A stretch of DNA of 64,000 nucleotides from Calliopsis andreniformis (Eukaryota; Arthropoda; Insecta; Hymenoptera; Andrenidae). Of this stretch, positions 1 to 12,452 are shown piece after piece; positions within the stretch are counted from its first letter, which is position 1, and each line of letters opens with the position of its first letter. Position numbers and translations under genes: made by a program. Below the pieces are notes generated by a model, which was not told the origin of the DNA, ran no database searches, and saw only the letters and a list, made by a program, of their open reading frames with translations. The stretch is from assembly GCF_051401765.1 (NCBI RefSeq), contig NW_027480440.1, positions 5,456,001-5,520,000 of the forward strand. Reading direction: 5' to 3'.

Positions 1-3000
1 CCTCAATCCTCAATCCTCAATCCTCAGTCCTCAATCCTCAATCTTCTATCTTCAATCCTCAATACTCAACCTTCAATCCTCAATCCTCAGTCCTGAAACC
101 TCAATTCTGAATCCTCAATCCTGAATCCTCCATCTTCAATCCCCAGACCTCAACCATCAATGCTCAATCCTCAATACTCAACAGAATATCCTGAATTCTC
201 AGTTTTCAATACTAAATCCCCAATCTTCAATCTTCAAATCTCAATCCACAGACATCAATTCTCATCTCTCAACCCTCAACACTCAGTCCTCAATCTTCAA
301 TCCTCAATCCTCAATCCTCAATCGTCAATCCTCAATACTGAACCTTCAATCCTCAATCCACAATCCGCAATCCTCAATCCTTAATCCTTAGTCCTCAATC
401 TTCAATCCTCAGTCTCCAATCCTCAATCTTCAATCCTCAATCCTCAATCCGCATCCTCAATCCTCAATCCTCAATCTTCAATCCTCAATACTCAATCTTC
501 AATCTTCAATCTTGAATCCTCAAGCCTCAATCCTCAATCCTCAATCAACAATACTCAATCTTCAATAATCAATCCTCTATCCTCAATCCTCAATCCTCAA
601 TACTCAATGCTCAATCCTCAATACTCAACGTTCAACCCTCAATACCCAATCCTCAATCTCCAATCCTCAATCCTCAGTCCTCAATCCTCAATCCTCAATC
701 CTCAATCCTCTGTCCTCAAACCTCAATCCTGAATCCTCAATCCTGAATCCTCAATCTTCAGCCCTCAGTCCTCAACAATCAGTTGTCAATCCTCGATCCT
801 CAATAGAATATCCTCAATTCACAGTTTTCAATACTTAATACTCAATCTGCAATCTTCAAATCTATATCCACAAACATCAACTCCCATCACTCAACCCTCA
901 ACACTCAGTCCTCAATGTTCAATCCTCAATCCTTAATTCCCAGTCTTCAATCCTCAATGCTGAATCTTCAATCCTCAATCCTCAATCCTCAATCCTCAAT
1001 CCTCAATCCTGAAATCCTCAACCCTCAACATTCAACACACAACCCTCAACCATCAATTCTCAATACTCAACCATCAATCCTCAATTCTCAATACTCAATA
1101 GAATATCCTGGCATCTCATGGTTTAATACTCAATCCACAATATTCAATAATCAAATCTCAATCCTCAAACATCAATTCTCAACTCTCAATCCACAACACT
1201 CAGTCCTCTCTCTTCAATCCTCCATCCTCAATCCTCAATCCTCAGGCGTCAATCCTCAATCCTCAATCCTCAACCCTCAACTCTCAGTCCTCAAACCTCA
1301 ATCCCGAATCCTCAATCCTGAATCCCCAATCTTCAGCCCTCAGTCCTCAACAATCAGTTGTCAATCCTCAATCCTCAATAGAATATCATCAATTCACAGT
1401 TTTCAATACTCAATACTCAATCTGCAATCTTCAAATCTCTATCCACAAACATCAATTCTCATCACTCAACCCTCAACACTCAGTCCCCAATCCTCAATCT
1501 TCAATCCTCAATCCTCAATCCTGAATCCTCAATCCTCAATCCTCAATCTTCAATCCTCAATACTCAATCTTCAATCCTCAATCCTCAATCCTCAATCCTC
1601 AATCCTCAATACTCAATCGTCAGTCTTCAATCCTCAACACTCAATCTTCAATCCTCAATCCCCAATCCTCAACCCCCAATCGTCATTCTTCAATCCTCAA
1701 TACCCAATCCTCAATCTTCAATCCTCAATCCTGAATCCTCAATTCTCAATCCTCAATCCTCAGTCCTCAGTCCTCAAACATCAATCCGCAACCCTCAGCC
1801 CTCATCCTCAATCCTCAATCCTCAATCCTCAATCCTCAATCCTCAATCTTCAATCCCGAATCCTCAATTTTCAATCCTCAATCCTCAACCCTCAGTCCTC
1901 ATCCTCAATTCTCAATTCTCAAACCTCAATTCTCAACCCCCAATCTTCAATCCTCAATAATCAATCTCCAATCCTAGATCCCCAATGCCCAATCCTCAAT
2001 CCTTAATCCTCAATCTTCAATCCTCAATCCCCGGTCCTCAATCTTAAATCCTCAATGCTCAATCCTCAATCCTCAACCCTCAGTCCTCAATCCTCAATCC
2101 TCAATCCGCAGTCCTCAATCTTCAATCCTCAATACTCAATCTTCAATCCTAAATCCTCAATCCTGAAATCCTCAATCCTCAATATTCAACACACAACCCT
2201 CAACCTTCAATCCTCAATACTCAACCCTCAATCCTCAATTCTCAATACTCAATCATCAGTCTTCAATCCTCAACACTCAATCTTCATCCCTCAATCCTCA
2301 ATCTTCAATCCTCAATACTCAATCTTCAATCCTCAACCCTCAATCCTCAATCCTCAATCCTCAATCTTCAATCCTCAATCCTCGATCCTCAATTCTCAAT
2401 CCTCAATCCTCAATCCTCAACCCTCAATCCTCAGACCTCAATCATCAATACTCAACCCTCAATACTCAATATTCAATCCTCAATCCTCAATGCTCAATCC
2501 TCAATCCTCAATACTCAAACGTCAGTCTTCAATCCTCAACACTCAATCTTCAATCCTCAATCCCCAATCCTCAATCCTCAATTCTCATTCTCCAATCTTC
2601 AATACCCAATCCTCAGTCTTGAATCCTCAATCCTCAATCCTCAATTCTCAGTTCTCAATCCTCAGTCCTCAGTCCTCAGACATCAATCCTGAACCCTCAG
2701 ACCTCATCCTCAATCCTCAATCCACAATCCTCAATCCTCAATCCTCAATCTTCAATCTTCAATCCTCAATACTCAATCATCAATCCTCAATCCTCAGTCC
2801 TCAAACCTCAATCCTCAATCCTCAATCCTCAATCATCAATCTTCAATCCTCAATACTCAATCTTCAATCTTCAATCCTCAATCCTCAATCCTCAATCCTC
2901 AATCCGCAATCCTCAATCTTCAATCCTCAATACTCAATCTTCAATCCTCAATCCTCAATCCTGAAATCCTCAATCCTCAATATTCAACACACAACCCTCA

Positions 3001-6000
3001 AACTTCAATCCTCAATACCCAACCATCAATCCTCATTCTCAATACTCAATCGTCAGCCTTCAATCCTCAACACTCAATCTTCAATCCTCAATCCTCAATC
3101 TTCAATTCTCAATCTTCGATCCTCAATACTGAATCTTCAATCCTCAATCCTCAATCCCCTATCCTCAATCCTCAATCCTTAATCCTCAATCTTCAATCCT
3201 CAGTCCCCAATCCTCAATCTTCAATCCTCAACCCTCAATCCTAATCCTCAATCCTTAATCCTCAATCTTCAATCCTCAATACTCAATCTTCAATCCTCAG
3301 TCCTCAATCTTCAATCCTCAATACTCAATCTTCAATCCTCAATACTCAATCCTGAAATCCTCAATCCTCAATATTCAACACACAACCCTCAAACTTCAAT
3401 CCTCAATACTCAACCATCAATCCTCATTCTCAATACTCAATCGTCAGCCTTCAATCCTCAACACTCAATCTTCAATCCTCAATCCTCAATCCTCAATCTT
3501 CAATCTTCAATCCTCAATACTCAATCATCAATCCTCAATCCTCAGTCCTCAAACCTCAATCCTCAATCCTCAATCCTCGATCATCAATCTTCAATCCTCA
3601 ATACTCAATCCCCAATCAACAATCCTCAATCTTCAATACTCAAACCTCAATACTCAATCTGCAATCCTCAATACTCAATCCTCAATCCTCAATCGTCAAT
3701 CCTCAAACCCCAATCCTCTAGCATCAATACTCAATCCTCAATACTCAATCCTCAATCCTCAATCCTCAATTTTCAATCCTCAGTACTCAATCTTCTGTCT
3801 GCAATCCTCAATCCTCAATCCTCAATCCTCAATCCACAATCCGCAATCTTCAATCCTCCATACTCAATCTTCAATCCTCAATCCTCAATCCTAAAATCCT
3901 CAATCCTCAATATTCAACACACAACCCTCAACCACCAATCCTCAATACTCAACCATCAATGCTCAATTCTCAATACTCAATAGAATATCCTGAATTCTCA
4001 GTTTTCAATACACAATCCTCAATCCTCAATATTCAAGTCTCCATCCACAAACATCTATTGTCATCACTCAACCCTCAACCCTCAGTCGTCGTCCTCCATC
4101 CTCAATCCTCAATCCTCAATCCTCAATCTTCAATCCTCGATAGTCAACCTCCAATCCTAGATCCTCAATCCCCAATCATCAATCCTTAATCCTCAATCTT
4201 CAATCCTCAATCCCCAGTCCTCAATCTTCAATCCTCAATGCTCAATCGTCAATCCTCAATCCTCAGTCCACAATCCTCAATCCTCAAACCTCAATCCTCA
4301 ACCGTCAGTCCTCGTCATCAATCCACAACCCTCAATCCTCAATCCTCAACCTTCAATCATCAATACTCAATCTTCAACCCTCAATCCTCAATCCTCAATC
4401 CACAATCCTCAATCCTCAATATTCAACACAAAACCCTCAACCATCAATTCTCAATACTCAACCATCAATCCCCAATTCTCAATTCTCAATAGAATACCCT
4501 GAATACTCATGGTTCAATACTCAATCCACAATATTCAATAATCAAATCTCAATCCTCAAACCTCATTTCTCAACACTCAATCCTCAACACTCAGTCCTCT
4601 CTCTTCAATCCTCCATCCTCAATCCTCAATCCTCAAGAGTCAAACCTCCATCCTGAATACTCAAACCTCAATTCTCAGTCCTCAAACCTCAATCCCGAAT
4701 CCTCAACTTTGAATCCTCAATCTTCAGCCCTCGGCCCTCAACAATCAATTGTCAATCCTCAATCCTCAATAGAATACCCTCAATTCACAGCATTCAATAC
4801 TCAATCTCCATTCCTCAAACTTCAAATCTCAATCCACAAACATCAACTCTCATCATTCAACCCTCAACACTCAGTCCTCAATCTTCAATACCCAATCCTC
4901 AATCCTCAATCTTCAATCCTCAATACACAATCTTCAATCCTCAATCCTCAATTCTCAGTCCTCAATACTCAATCCTCAATCGTCAATCCTCAATCCCCAA
5001 TCCTCAATCTTCAATCCTCAATCGTCAATCCTCAATCCTCAATCCTCAGTCCTCAAACCTCAATCCTGAATCCTCAATCCTGAATCCTCATTCTTCAGCC
5101 CTCAGTCCTCAACAATCAGTTGTCAATCCTCAATCCTCAATAGAATATCATCAATTCACAGTTTTCAGCACTCAATACTCAATCTGCAATCTTCAAATCT
5201 CTATCCACAAAAATCAATTCTCATCACTCAACCCTCAACACTCAGGCCCCAGTCCTCAATCTTCAATCCTCAATCCTCAATCCTCAATCCTCAATCCTCA
5301 ACCTTCAATCCTCAATACTCAATATTGAATCCTCTATCCTCAATCCTCAATCCTCAATCCTCAATACCCATTCTTCAATCCTCAATACCCAATCCTCAAT
5401 CTTCAACCCTCAATCCTCAATCCGCAATCCTCAATCTTCAATCCTCAATACTCAATCTTCAATCCTTAATCCTCAATCTTCAATCCGCAACCCTCAATTC
5501 TCAATCTTCGATCCTCAATACTGAATCTTCTATCCTCAATCCTCAATCCTCAATCTTCAATCCTCAACCCTTAATCCTCAATCTTCAACCCTCAGTCCCC
5601 AATCCTCAATCTACAATCCTCAATCCTCGATCCTCATACTCAATCCTCAATCTTCAATCTTCAATCCTCAATACTCAATCTTGTATCCTCAATCCTGAAT
5701 CCTAAAACCTCAATTCTGAATCCTCAATCCTGAATCCACAATATTCAATCCTCAGACCTCAACCATCAATGCTCAATTCTCAATACTCAACAGAATATCC
5801 TGAATTCTCAGTTTTCAATACTCAATCCCCAATCTTCAATCTTCAGATCTCAATCCACAAGCATCAATTCTCATCACTCAACCCTCAACACACAGTCCTC
5901 AGTCGTCAATCCTCAATCCTCAATCCTCAATCTTCAATCCTCAATACTCAATCTTCAATCCTCAATCCTCAATCCTCAATCCTCAATCCTCAATCCTTAA

Positions 6001-6465
6001 TCCTCAATCTTCAATCCTCAGTCCCCAATCCTCAATCTTCAATCCTCAATCCTCAATCCTCATACTCAATCCTCAATCTTCAATCATCAATCCTCAATAC
6101 TCAATCTTCAATCCTCAATCCCGAATCCTCAATTTTCAATCCTCAATCCTCAACCCTCAGTCCTCATCCTCAATTCTCAAACCTCAATTCTCAACCCCCA
6201 ATCTTCAATCCTCAATAATCTATCTCCAATCCTAGATACCCAATGCCCAATCCTCAATCCTTAATCCTCAATCTTCAATCCTCAATCCCCGGTCCTCAAT
6301 CTTAAATCCTCAATGCTCAATCCTCAATCCTCAATCCTCAGTCCTCAATCCTCAAACCTCAATCCGCAGTCCTCAATCTTCAATACTCAATACTCAATCT
6401 TCAATCCTAAATCCTCAATCCTGAAATCCTCAATCCTCAATATTCAACACACAACCCTCAACCTT
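1..6465 (+). repeat. Left segment: satellite without a clean long-range repeat
   Basis: This segment is heptamer satellite with diverged cassettes at about 180, 805, 1098, 1378, 3980, 4486, 4768, 5150 and 5790. It lacks the near-identical kilobase-scale copies seen further right, although it holds relatives of most cassette families. The cassette at about 160-290 (CAACAGAATATCC type) recurs at 5769 and near 57107. The block with anchor ATG at 2055 recurs at 6313, 9918 and 14580. The M1, M5 and M2 cassettes at 3959, 4486 and 4709 have the same order and spacing as in later units. The stretch may be an older or less homogenised part of the array; that is inference. No gene is visible in it. Confidence 0.75.
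160..290 (+). repeat. M7 cassette (left copy)
   Basis: This is a variant of the AGAATA cassette with CTCAACAGAATATCCTGAAT, TCTCAGTTTTCAATAC, CCCCAATCTTCAATC and a CACAGACATC or CACAAACATC element. The only close relatives I see are at 5769 and about 57107. The family therefore links the left end of the window with a point more than 50 kb away. Confidence 0.7.
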
Positions 6466-8640
6466 CAATCCCCTATCCTCAATCCTCAATCCTTAATCCT
6501 CAATCTTCAATCCTCAGTCCCCAATCCTCAATCTTGAATCCTCAACCCTCAATCCTAATCCTCAATCCTTAATCCTCAATCTTCAATCCTCAATACTCAA
6601 TCTTCAATCCTCAATCCTGAATGCTCAATCCTCAATACTCAATCCCCAATCAACAATCCTCAATCTTCAATACTCAAACCTCAATACTCAATCTGCAATC
6701 CTCATTACTCAATCCTCAATCCTCAATCGTCAATCCTCAAACCCCAATCCTCTATCATCAATACTCAATCCTCAATACTCAATCCTCAATCCTCAATCCT
6801 CAATCTTCAATCCTCAGTACTCAATCTTCTGTCTGCAATCCTCGATCCTCAATCCTCAATCCTCAATCCACAATCCGCAATCTTCAATCCTCCATACTCA
6901 ATCTTCAATCCTCAATCCTCAATCCTAAAATCCTCAATCCTCAATATTCAACACACAACCCTCAACCACCAATCCTCAATACTCAACCATCAATGCTCAA
7001 TTCTCAATACTCAATAGAATATCCTGAATTCTCAGTTTTCAGTACCCAATCCTCAATCCTCAATATTCAAGTCTCCATCCACAAACATCTATTCTCATCA
7101 CTCAACCCTCAACCCTCAGTCGTCATCCTCCATCCTCAATCCTCAATCCTCAATCCTCAATCTTCAATCCTCGATAGTCAACCTCCAATCCTAGATCCTC
7201 AATCCCCAATCATCAATCCTTAATCCTCAATCTTCAATCCTCAATCCCCAGTCCTCAATCATCAATCCTCAATGCTCAATCGTCAATCCTCAATCCTCAG
7301 TCCACAATCCTCAATCCTCAAACCTCAATCCTCAACCGTCAGTCCTCGTCATCAATCCACAACCCTCAATCCTCAATCCTCAACCTTCAATCCCCAATTC
7401 TCAATACTCAATAGAATATCCTGAATACTCATGGTTCAATACTCAATCCACAATATTCAATAATCAAATCTCAATCCTCAAACCTCATTTCTCAACACTC
7501 AATCCTCAACACTCAGTCCTCTCTCTTCAATCCTCCATCCTCAATCCTCAATCCTCAAGAGTCAATCCTCCATCCTGAATACTCAAACCTCAATTCTCAG
7601 TCCTCAAACCTCAATCCCGAATCCTCAACTTTGAATCCTCAATCTTCAGCCCTCGGTCCTCAACAATCAATTGTCAATCCTCAATCCTCAATAGAATACC
7701 CTCAATTCACAGCATTCAATACTCAATCACCATTCCTCAAACTTCAAATCTCAATCCACAAACATCAACTCTCATCATTCAACCCTCAACACTCAGTCCT
7801 CAATCTTCAATACCCAATCCTCAATCCTCAATCTTCAATCCTCAATACACAATCTTCAATCCCCAATCCTCAATTCTCAGTCCTCAATACTCAATGCTCA
7901 ATCGTCAATCCTCAATCCCCAATCCTCAATCTTCAATCCTCAATCCTCAATCCTCAATCCTCAATCCTCAATCTTCAATCCTCAATACTCAATCTTCAAT
8001 CCTCAACCCTCAATCCTCAATCCTCAATGCTCAATCCTCAATCCTCAATACTCAACACACAACCCTCAACCATCAATCCTCAATACTCAACCATCAATCC
8101 TCAATTCTCAATACTCAATCTTCAATTCTCAATCTTCGATCCTCAATACTGAATCTTCAATCCTCAATCCTCAATCCTCAATCCTCAATCCTCAATCCTC
8201 AATCTTCAATCCTCAATACTCAAACTTCAATCCTCAATCCTCAATGCTCAATTCTCAATCCTCAATACTCAAACGTCAGTTTTCAATCCTCAACACTCAA
8301 TCATCAATCCTCAATCCCCAATCCTCAATCCTCAATCCTCATTCTTCAATCTTCAATACTCAATCCTCAATCTTCAATCCTCAATCCTCAATCCTCAATT
8401 CTAAATCCTCAATCCTCAGTCCTCAGTCCTCAAACATCAATCCTCAACCCTCAGCCCTCATCCTCAATCCTCAATCCACAATGCTCAATCCTCAATCCTC
8501 AATCTTCAATCTTCAACCCTCAATACTCAATCATCAATCCTCAATCCTCAGTCCTCAAACCCCAATTCTGAATCCTCAATCCTGAATCCTCAATCTTCAG
8601 CCCTCAGTACTCAACAATCAGTTGTCAATCCTCAATCCTC

Positions 8641-8740
8641 AATAGAATATACTCAATTCACAGCTTTCAATACACAATACTCAATCGGCAATCTTGAAAT
8701 CTCTATCCACAAACATCAATTCTCATCACTCAACCCTCAG
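8641..8740 (+). repeat. M4 cassette (representative copy)
   Basis: The elements are AATAGAATATACTCAATTC, ACAGCTTTCAATACAC, CTCAATCGGCAATCTTGAAA and TCTCTATCCACAAACATC. The TTGAAATC form occurs at 8641, 13302, 43460, 44837, 49470, 53789, 55166, 60912 and 62289. A sister form with TTCAAATC lies 601 bp downstream of some of them, at 9242, 13903, 44061, 54390 and 61513. The family is absent from the 8-kb HOR (22,174-39,740), where a related cassette with CAATCTGCAATC takes its place. Confidence 0.82.
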
Positions 8741-9633
8741 CACTCAGTCCCCAATCGTCAATCTTCTATCCTCAATCCTCAATCGTCAATCCACAATCCT
8801 CAATCTTCAATCCTCAATACCCAATCTTCAATCCTCTATCCTCAACCCTCAATCCTCAATCCTCAATACTCAAACGTCAGTCTTCAATCCTTAACACTCA
8901 ATCTTCAGTCCTCAATCCCCAATCCTCAATCCTCAATCCTCATTCTGCAATCTTCAATACCCAATCCACAATCTTCAATCCTCAATCCTCAATCCTCAAT
9001 TCTAAATCCTCAATCCTCAGTCCTCAGTCCTCAAACATCAATCCTCAACCCTCAGCCCTCATCCTCAATCCTCAATCCACAATCCTCAATCCTCAATCCT
9101 CAATCTTCAATCTTCAATCCTCAATACTCAATCATCAATCCTCAATCCTCAGTCCTCAAACCCCAATTCTGAATCCTCAATCCTGAATCCTCAATCTTCA
9201 GCCCTCAGTACTCAACAATCAGTTGTCAATCCTCAATCCTCAATAGAATATACTCAATTCACAGCTTTCAATACACAATACTCAATCGGCAATCTTCAAA
9301 TCTCTATCCACAAACATCAATTCTCATCACTCAATCCTCAACACTCAGTCCCCAATCCTCAATCCTCAATCCTCAATACTCAATATTCAATCCTCTATCC
9401 TCAATCCTCAATCCTCAATCCTCAATCTTCAATCCTCAATCCTCAATCCTCATACTCAATCCTCAATATTCAATCATCAATCCTCAATACTCAATCTTCA
9501 ATCCTCAATCCCGAATCCTCAATCACAATCCGTAATCCTCAATCAACAATACTCAATCTTCAATAATCAATTCTCTATCCTCAATCCTCAATCCTCAATA
9601 CTCAACCATCAAGCCTCAATTCTCAATACTCAA

Positions 9634-9690
9634 TAGAATATCCTGAATTCACAGGATTCAATACTCAAGCATCAATCCTCAACCCTCAGC
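9634..9690 (+). repeat. M6 cassette (short AGAATA form)
   Basis: The elements are AATAGAATATCCTGAATTC, ACAGGATTCAATACTC and AAGCATCAATCCTC; the later ACAAACATC half of the other cassettes is absent. Similar copies lie near 14294, 45168, 49799, 55494, 57592 and 62620, each about 270-290 bp before an anchor block. The copy near 40260 has CAATTGAATATCC instead of CAATAGAATATCC. Confidence 0.72.
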
Positions 9691-9825
9691 CCTCATTCTC
9701 AATCCTCAATCCTCAATCCTCAATCCTCAATTTTCAATCCTCAATCCTCAACCCTCAGTCCTCATCCTCAATTCTCAATTCTCAGTCCTCAATTCTCAAC
9801 CCCCAATCTTCAATCCTCAATAATC

Positions 9826-10060
9826 AATCTCCAATCCTAGATCCCCAATGCCCAATCCCCAATCCTTAATCCTCAATCTTCAATCCTCAATCCCCGGCCC
9901 TCAATCTTAAATCCTCAATGCTCAATCCTCAATCGTCAATCCTCAGTCCTCAATCCTCAATCCTCAATTCGCAGTCCTCAATCTTGAATCCTCAATACTC
10001 AATATTCAATCCTAAATTCTCAATCCTGAAATCCTCAATCCTGAATATTCAACACACAAC
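9826..10060 (+). repeat. Anchor block (representative copy)
   Basis: The elements in order are CCAATCCTAGATCCCCAATG, CCCCGGCCCTCAATC, TTAAATCCTCAATGCTC, TTCGCAGTCC and CCTGAAATCC, then AATATTCAACACACAACC. The ATG lies at 9918. Related copies have it at 2055, 6313, 14580, 22453, 38684, 40559, 45437, 50070, 55766, 57876 and 62889. CCTGAAATCC contains one extra A, so the heptamer phase shifts by one base at the same place in every copy. Confidence 0.8.
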
Positions 10061-11534
10061 CCTCAACCTTCAATCCTCAATACTCAACCCTCAATCCTCA
10101 ATTCTCAATACTCAATCATCAGTCTTCAATCCTCCACACTCAATCTTCAATCCTCAATCCTCAATCTTCAATCCTCAATACTCAATCTTCAATCCTCAAC
10201 CCTCAATCCTCAATACTCAATCCTCAATCTTCAATCCTCAATCCTCGATCCTCAATTCTCAATCCTCAATCCTCAATCCTCAATCCTCAGACCTCAAACA
10301 TCAAGACTCAACCCTCAATACTCAGTCTTCAATCCTCGATCCTCAATGCTCAATCCTCAATCATCAATACTCAAACGTCAGTTTTCAATCCTCAACACTC
10401 AATCTTCAATCCTCAATCCCCAAACCTCAATCCTCAATCCTCATTCTCCAATCTTCAATACCCAATCCTCAGTCTTCAATCCTCAATCCTCAATCCTCAA
10501 TTCTCAATTCTCAATCCTCAGTCCTCAGTCCTCAGACATCAATCCTGAACCCTCAGCCCTCATCCTCAATCCTCAATCCACAATCCTCAATCCTCAATCC
10601 TCAATCTTCAATCTTCAATCCTCAATACTCAATCATCAATCCTCAATCCTCAGTCCTCAAACCTCAATCCTCAAACCTCAATCCTCAATCATCAATCTTC
10701 AATCCTCAATACTCAATCTTCAATCTTCAATCCTCAATCCTCAATCCTCTATCCTCAATCCGCAATCCTCAATCTTCAATCCTCAATACTCAATCTTCAA
10801 TCCTCAATCCTCAATCCTGAAATCCTCAATCCTCAATATTCAACACACAACCCTCAAACTTCAATCCTCAATACTCAACCATCAATCCTCATTCTCAATA
10901 CTCAATCGTCAGCCTTCAATCCTCAACACTCAATTTTCAATCCTCAATCCTCAATCTTCAATTCTCAATCTTCGATCCTCAATACTGAATCTTCAATCCT
11001 CAATCCTCAATCCCCTATACTCAATCCTCAATCCTTAATCCTCAATCTTCAATCCTCAGTCCCCAATCCTCAATCTTCAATCCTCAACCCTCAATCCTAA
11101 TCCTCAATCCTTAATCCTCAATCTTCAATCCTCAATACTCAATCTTCAATCCTCAATCCTGAATCCTCAATCCTCAATCCTCAATCCCCAATCAACAATC
11201 CTCAATCTTCAATACTCAAACCTCAATACTCAATCTGCAATCCTCAATACTCAATCCTCAATCCTCAATCGTCAATCCTCAAACCCCAATCCTCTATCAT
11301 CAATACTCAATCCTCAATACTCAATCCTCAATCCTCAATCCTCAATCTTCAATCCTCAGCACTCAATCTTCTGTCTGCAATCCTCAATCCTCAATCCTCA
11401 ATCCTCAATCCACAATCCGCAATCTTCAATCCTCCATACTCAATCTGCAATCCTCAATCCTCAATCCTAAAATCCTCAATCCTCAATATTCAACACACAA
11501 CCCTCAACCACCAATCCTCAATACTCAACCATCA

Positions 11535-11690
11535 ATGCTCAATTCTCAATACTCAATAGAATATCCTGAATTCTCAGTTTTCAATACCCAATCCTCAATT
11601 CTCAATATTCAAGTCTCCATCCACAAACATCTATTCTCATCACTCAACCCTCAACCCTCAGTCCTCATCCTCCATCCTCAATCCTCAATC
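11535..11690 (+). repeat. M1 cassette (representative copy)
   Basis: This is a diverged cassette, still in heptamer register. Its elements in order are CTCAATAGAATATCCTGAAT, TCTCAGTTTTCAATACCC, AATATTCAAGTCTCC, CCACAAACATCTATTCTC and CTCAACCCTCAACC. Other copies begin at 3959, 6993, 16723, 19089, 22174, 23847, 27266, 30399, 32134, 35272, 38405, 41917, 47445 and 52078, with a hybrid at 59186. Copies at 23847, 27266, 32134 and 35272 read CCTGACTTCTC instead of CCTGAATTCTC, which defines a subfamily and removes the EcoRI site GAATTC. The cassette is a landmark; no function can be inferred. Confidence 0.85.
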
Positions 11691-12060
11691 CTCAATCCTC
11701 AATCTTCAATCCTCAATAATCAACCTCCAATCCTAGATCCTCAATCCCCAATCATCAATCCTTAATCCTCAATATTCAATCCTCAATCCCCAGTCCTCAA
11801 TCTTCAATCCTCAATGCTCAATCGGCAATCCTCAATCCTCAGTCCACAATCCTCAATCCTCAAACCTCAATCCTCAACGGTCAGTCCTCGTCATCAATCC
11901 ACAACCCTCAATCCTCAATCCTCAACCTTCAATCATCAATACTCAATCTTCAATCCTCAATCCTCAATCCTCAATCCACAATCCTCAATCCTCAATATTC
12001 AACACAAAACCCTCAACCATCAATTCTCAATACTCAACCATCAATCCTCAATTCTCAATA

Positions 12061-12180
12061 CTCAATAGAATATCCTGAATACTCATGGTTCAATACTCAA
12101 TCCACAATATTCAATAATCAAATCTCAATCCTCAAACCTCATTTCTCAACACTCAATCCTCAACACTCAGTCCTCTCTCT
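12061..12180 (+). repeat. M5 cassette (representative copy)
   Basis: The elements are CAATAGAATATCC, GAATACTCATGGTTC, CCACAATATTCAATAATC, CAAACCTCATTTCTC and CAGTCCTCTCTCTTC. It lies 224 bp before the M2 landmark in the copies near 4485, 7407, 17256, 19615, 24373, 27792, 32660, 35798, 42443, 47971 and 52604. A more diverged relative lies near 1098 and a hybrid with M1 near 59208. The constant spacing shows that M5 and M2 travel as one block. Confidence 0.83.
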
Positions 12181-12283
12181 TCAATCCTCCATCCTCAATC
12201 CTCAATCCTCAAGAGTCAATCCTCCATCCTGAATACTCAAACCTCAATTCTCAGTCCTCAAACCTCAATCCCGAATCCTCAAC

Positions 12284-12452
12284 TTTGAATCCTCAATCTT
12301 CAGCCCTCGGTCCTCAACAATCAATTGTCAATCCTCAATCCTCAATAGAATACCCTCAATTCACAGCATTCAATACTCAATCACGATTCCTCAAACTTCA
12401 AATCTCAATCCACAAACATCAACTCTCATCATTCAACACTCAACACTCAGTC
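12284..12452 (+). repeat. M2 cassette (representative copy)
   Basis: The elements are CTTTGAATCC, CAGCCCTCGGTCCTC, CAACAATCAATTGTC, AATAGAATACCCTCAATTC, ACAGCATTCAATAC, CCATTCCTCAAACTTC and CCACAAACATCAACTCTC. This copy has CACGATTCC where others have CACCATTCC. Landmark positions of the copies are 4709, 7631, 12285, 17480, 19839, 24597, 28016, 32884, 36022, 42667, 48195, 52828 and 59427. This family gave the clearest offsets for delimiting the HOR units. Confidence 0.85.

Larger units (their letters stand above)
6466..11011 (+). repeat. ~4.6-kb higher-order unit, copy 1
   Basis: Landmarks here recur in the next block at nearly constant offsets: 4,542 bp from about 6466 to 7380, then 4,654 bp at the M2 cassette (7631 to 12285), 4,661 bp at 8244 and 8694, and 4,662 bp at the anchor (9918 to 14580). 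The step from 4,542 to 4,654 is a 112-bp (16-heptamer) deletion in this copy near 7385, where M5 follows M1 after 359 bp instead of 471 bp. The left boundary is placed where resemblance to the next copy begins and is good to a few tens of bases. The repeat type is certain. The split into unit copies follows from the offsets. Confidence 0.8.

Noticed and set aside
915..3182. Two long open frames (915-2006, 2055-3182) that might be one gene broken by stops
   Set aside because: They are the same repeat-derived peptide, separated only by point variants that create stops. Joining them would have no meaning because every frame gives the same product.
12310..12335. CAACAATCAATTGTC as an inverted-repeat operator
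   Set aside because: Only CAATTG is truly palindromic. The surrounding symmetry is imperfect and typical of A/T-rich variants of the heptamer.
12284..12452. AGAATA cassettes as promoters, transposon remnants or protein-binding boxes
   Set aside because: They stay in heptamer register and grade into the satellite, with no terminal inverted repeats or target duplications. I could not match them to a known binding site such as the CENP-B box.
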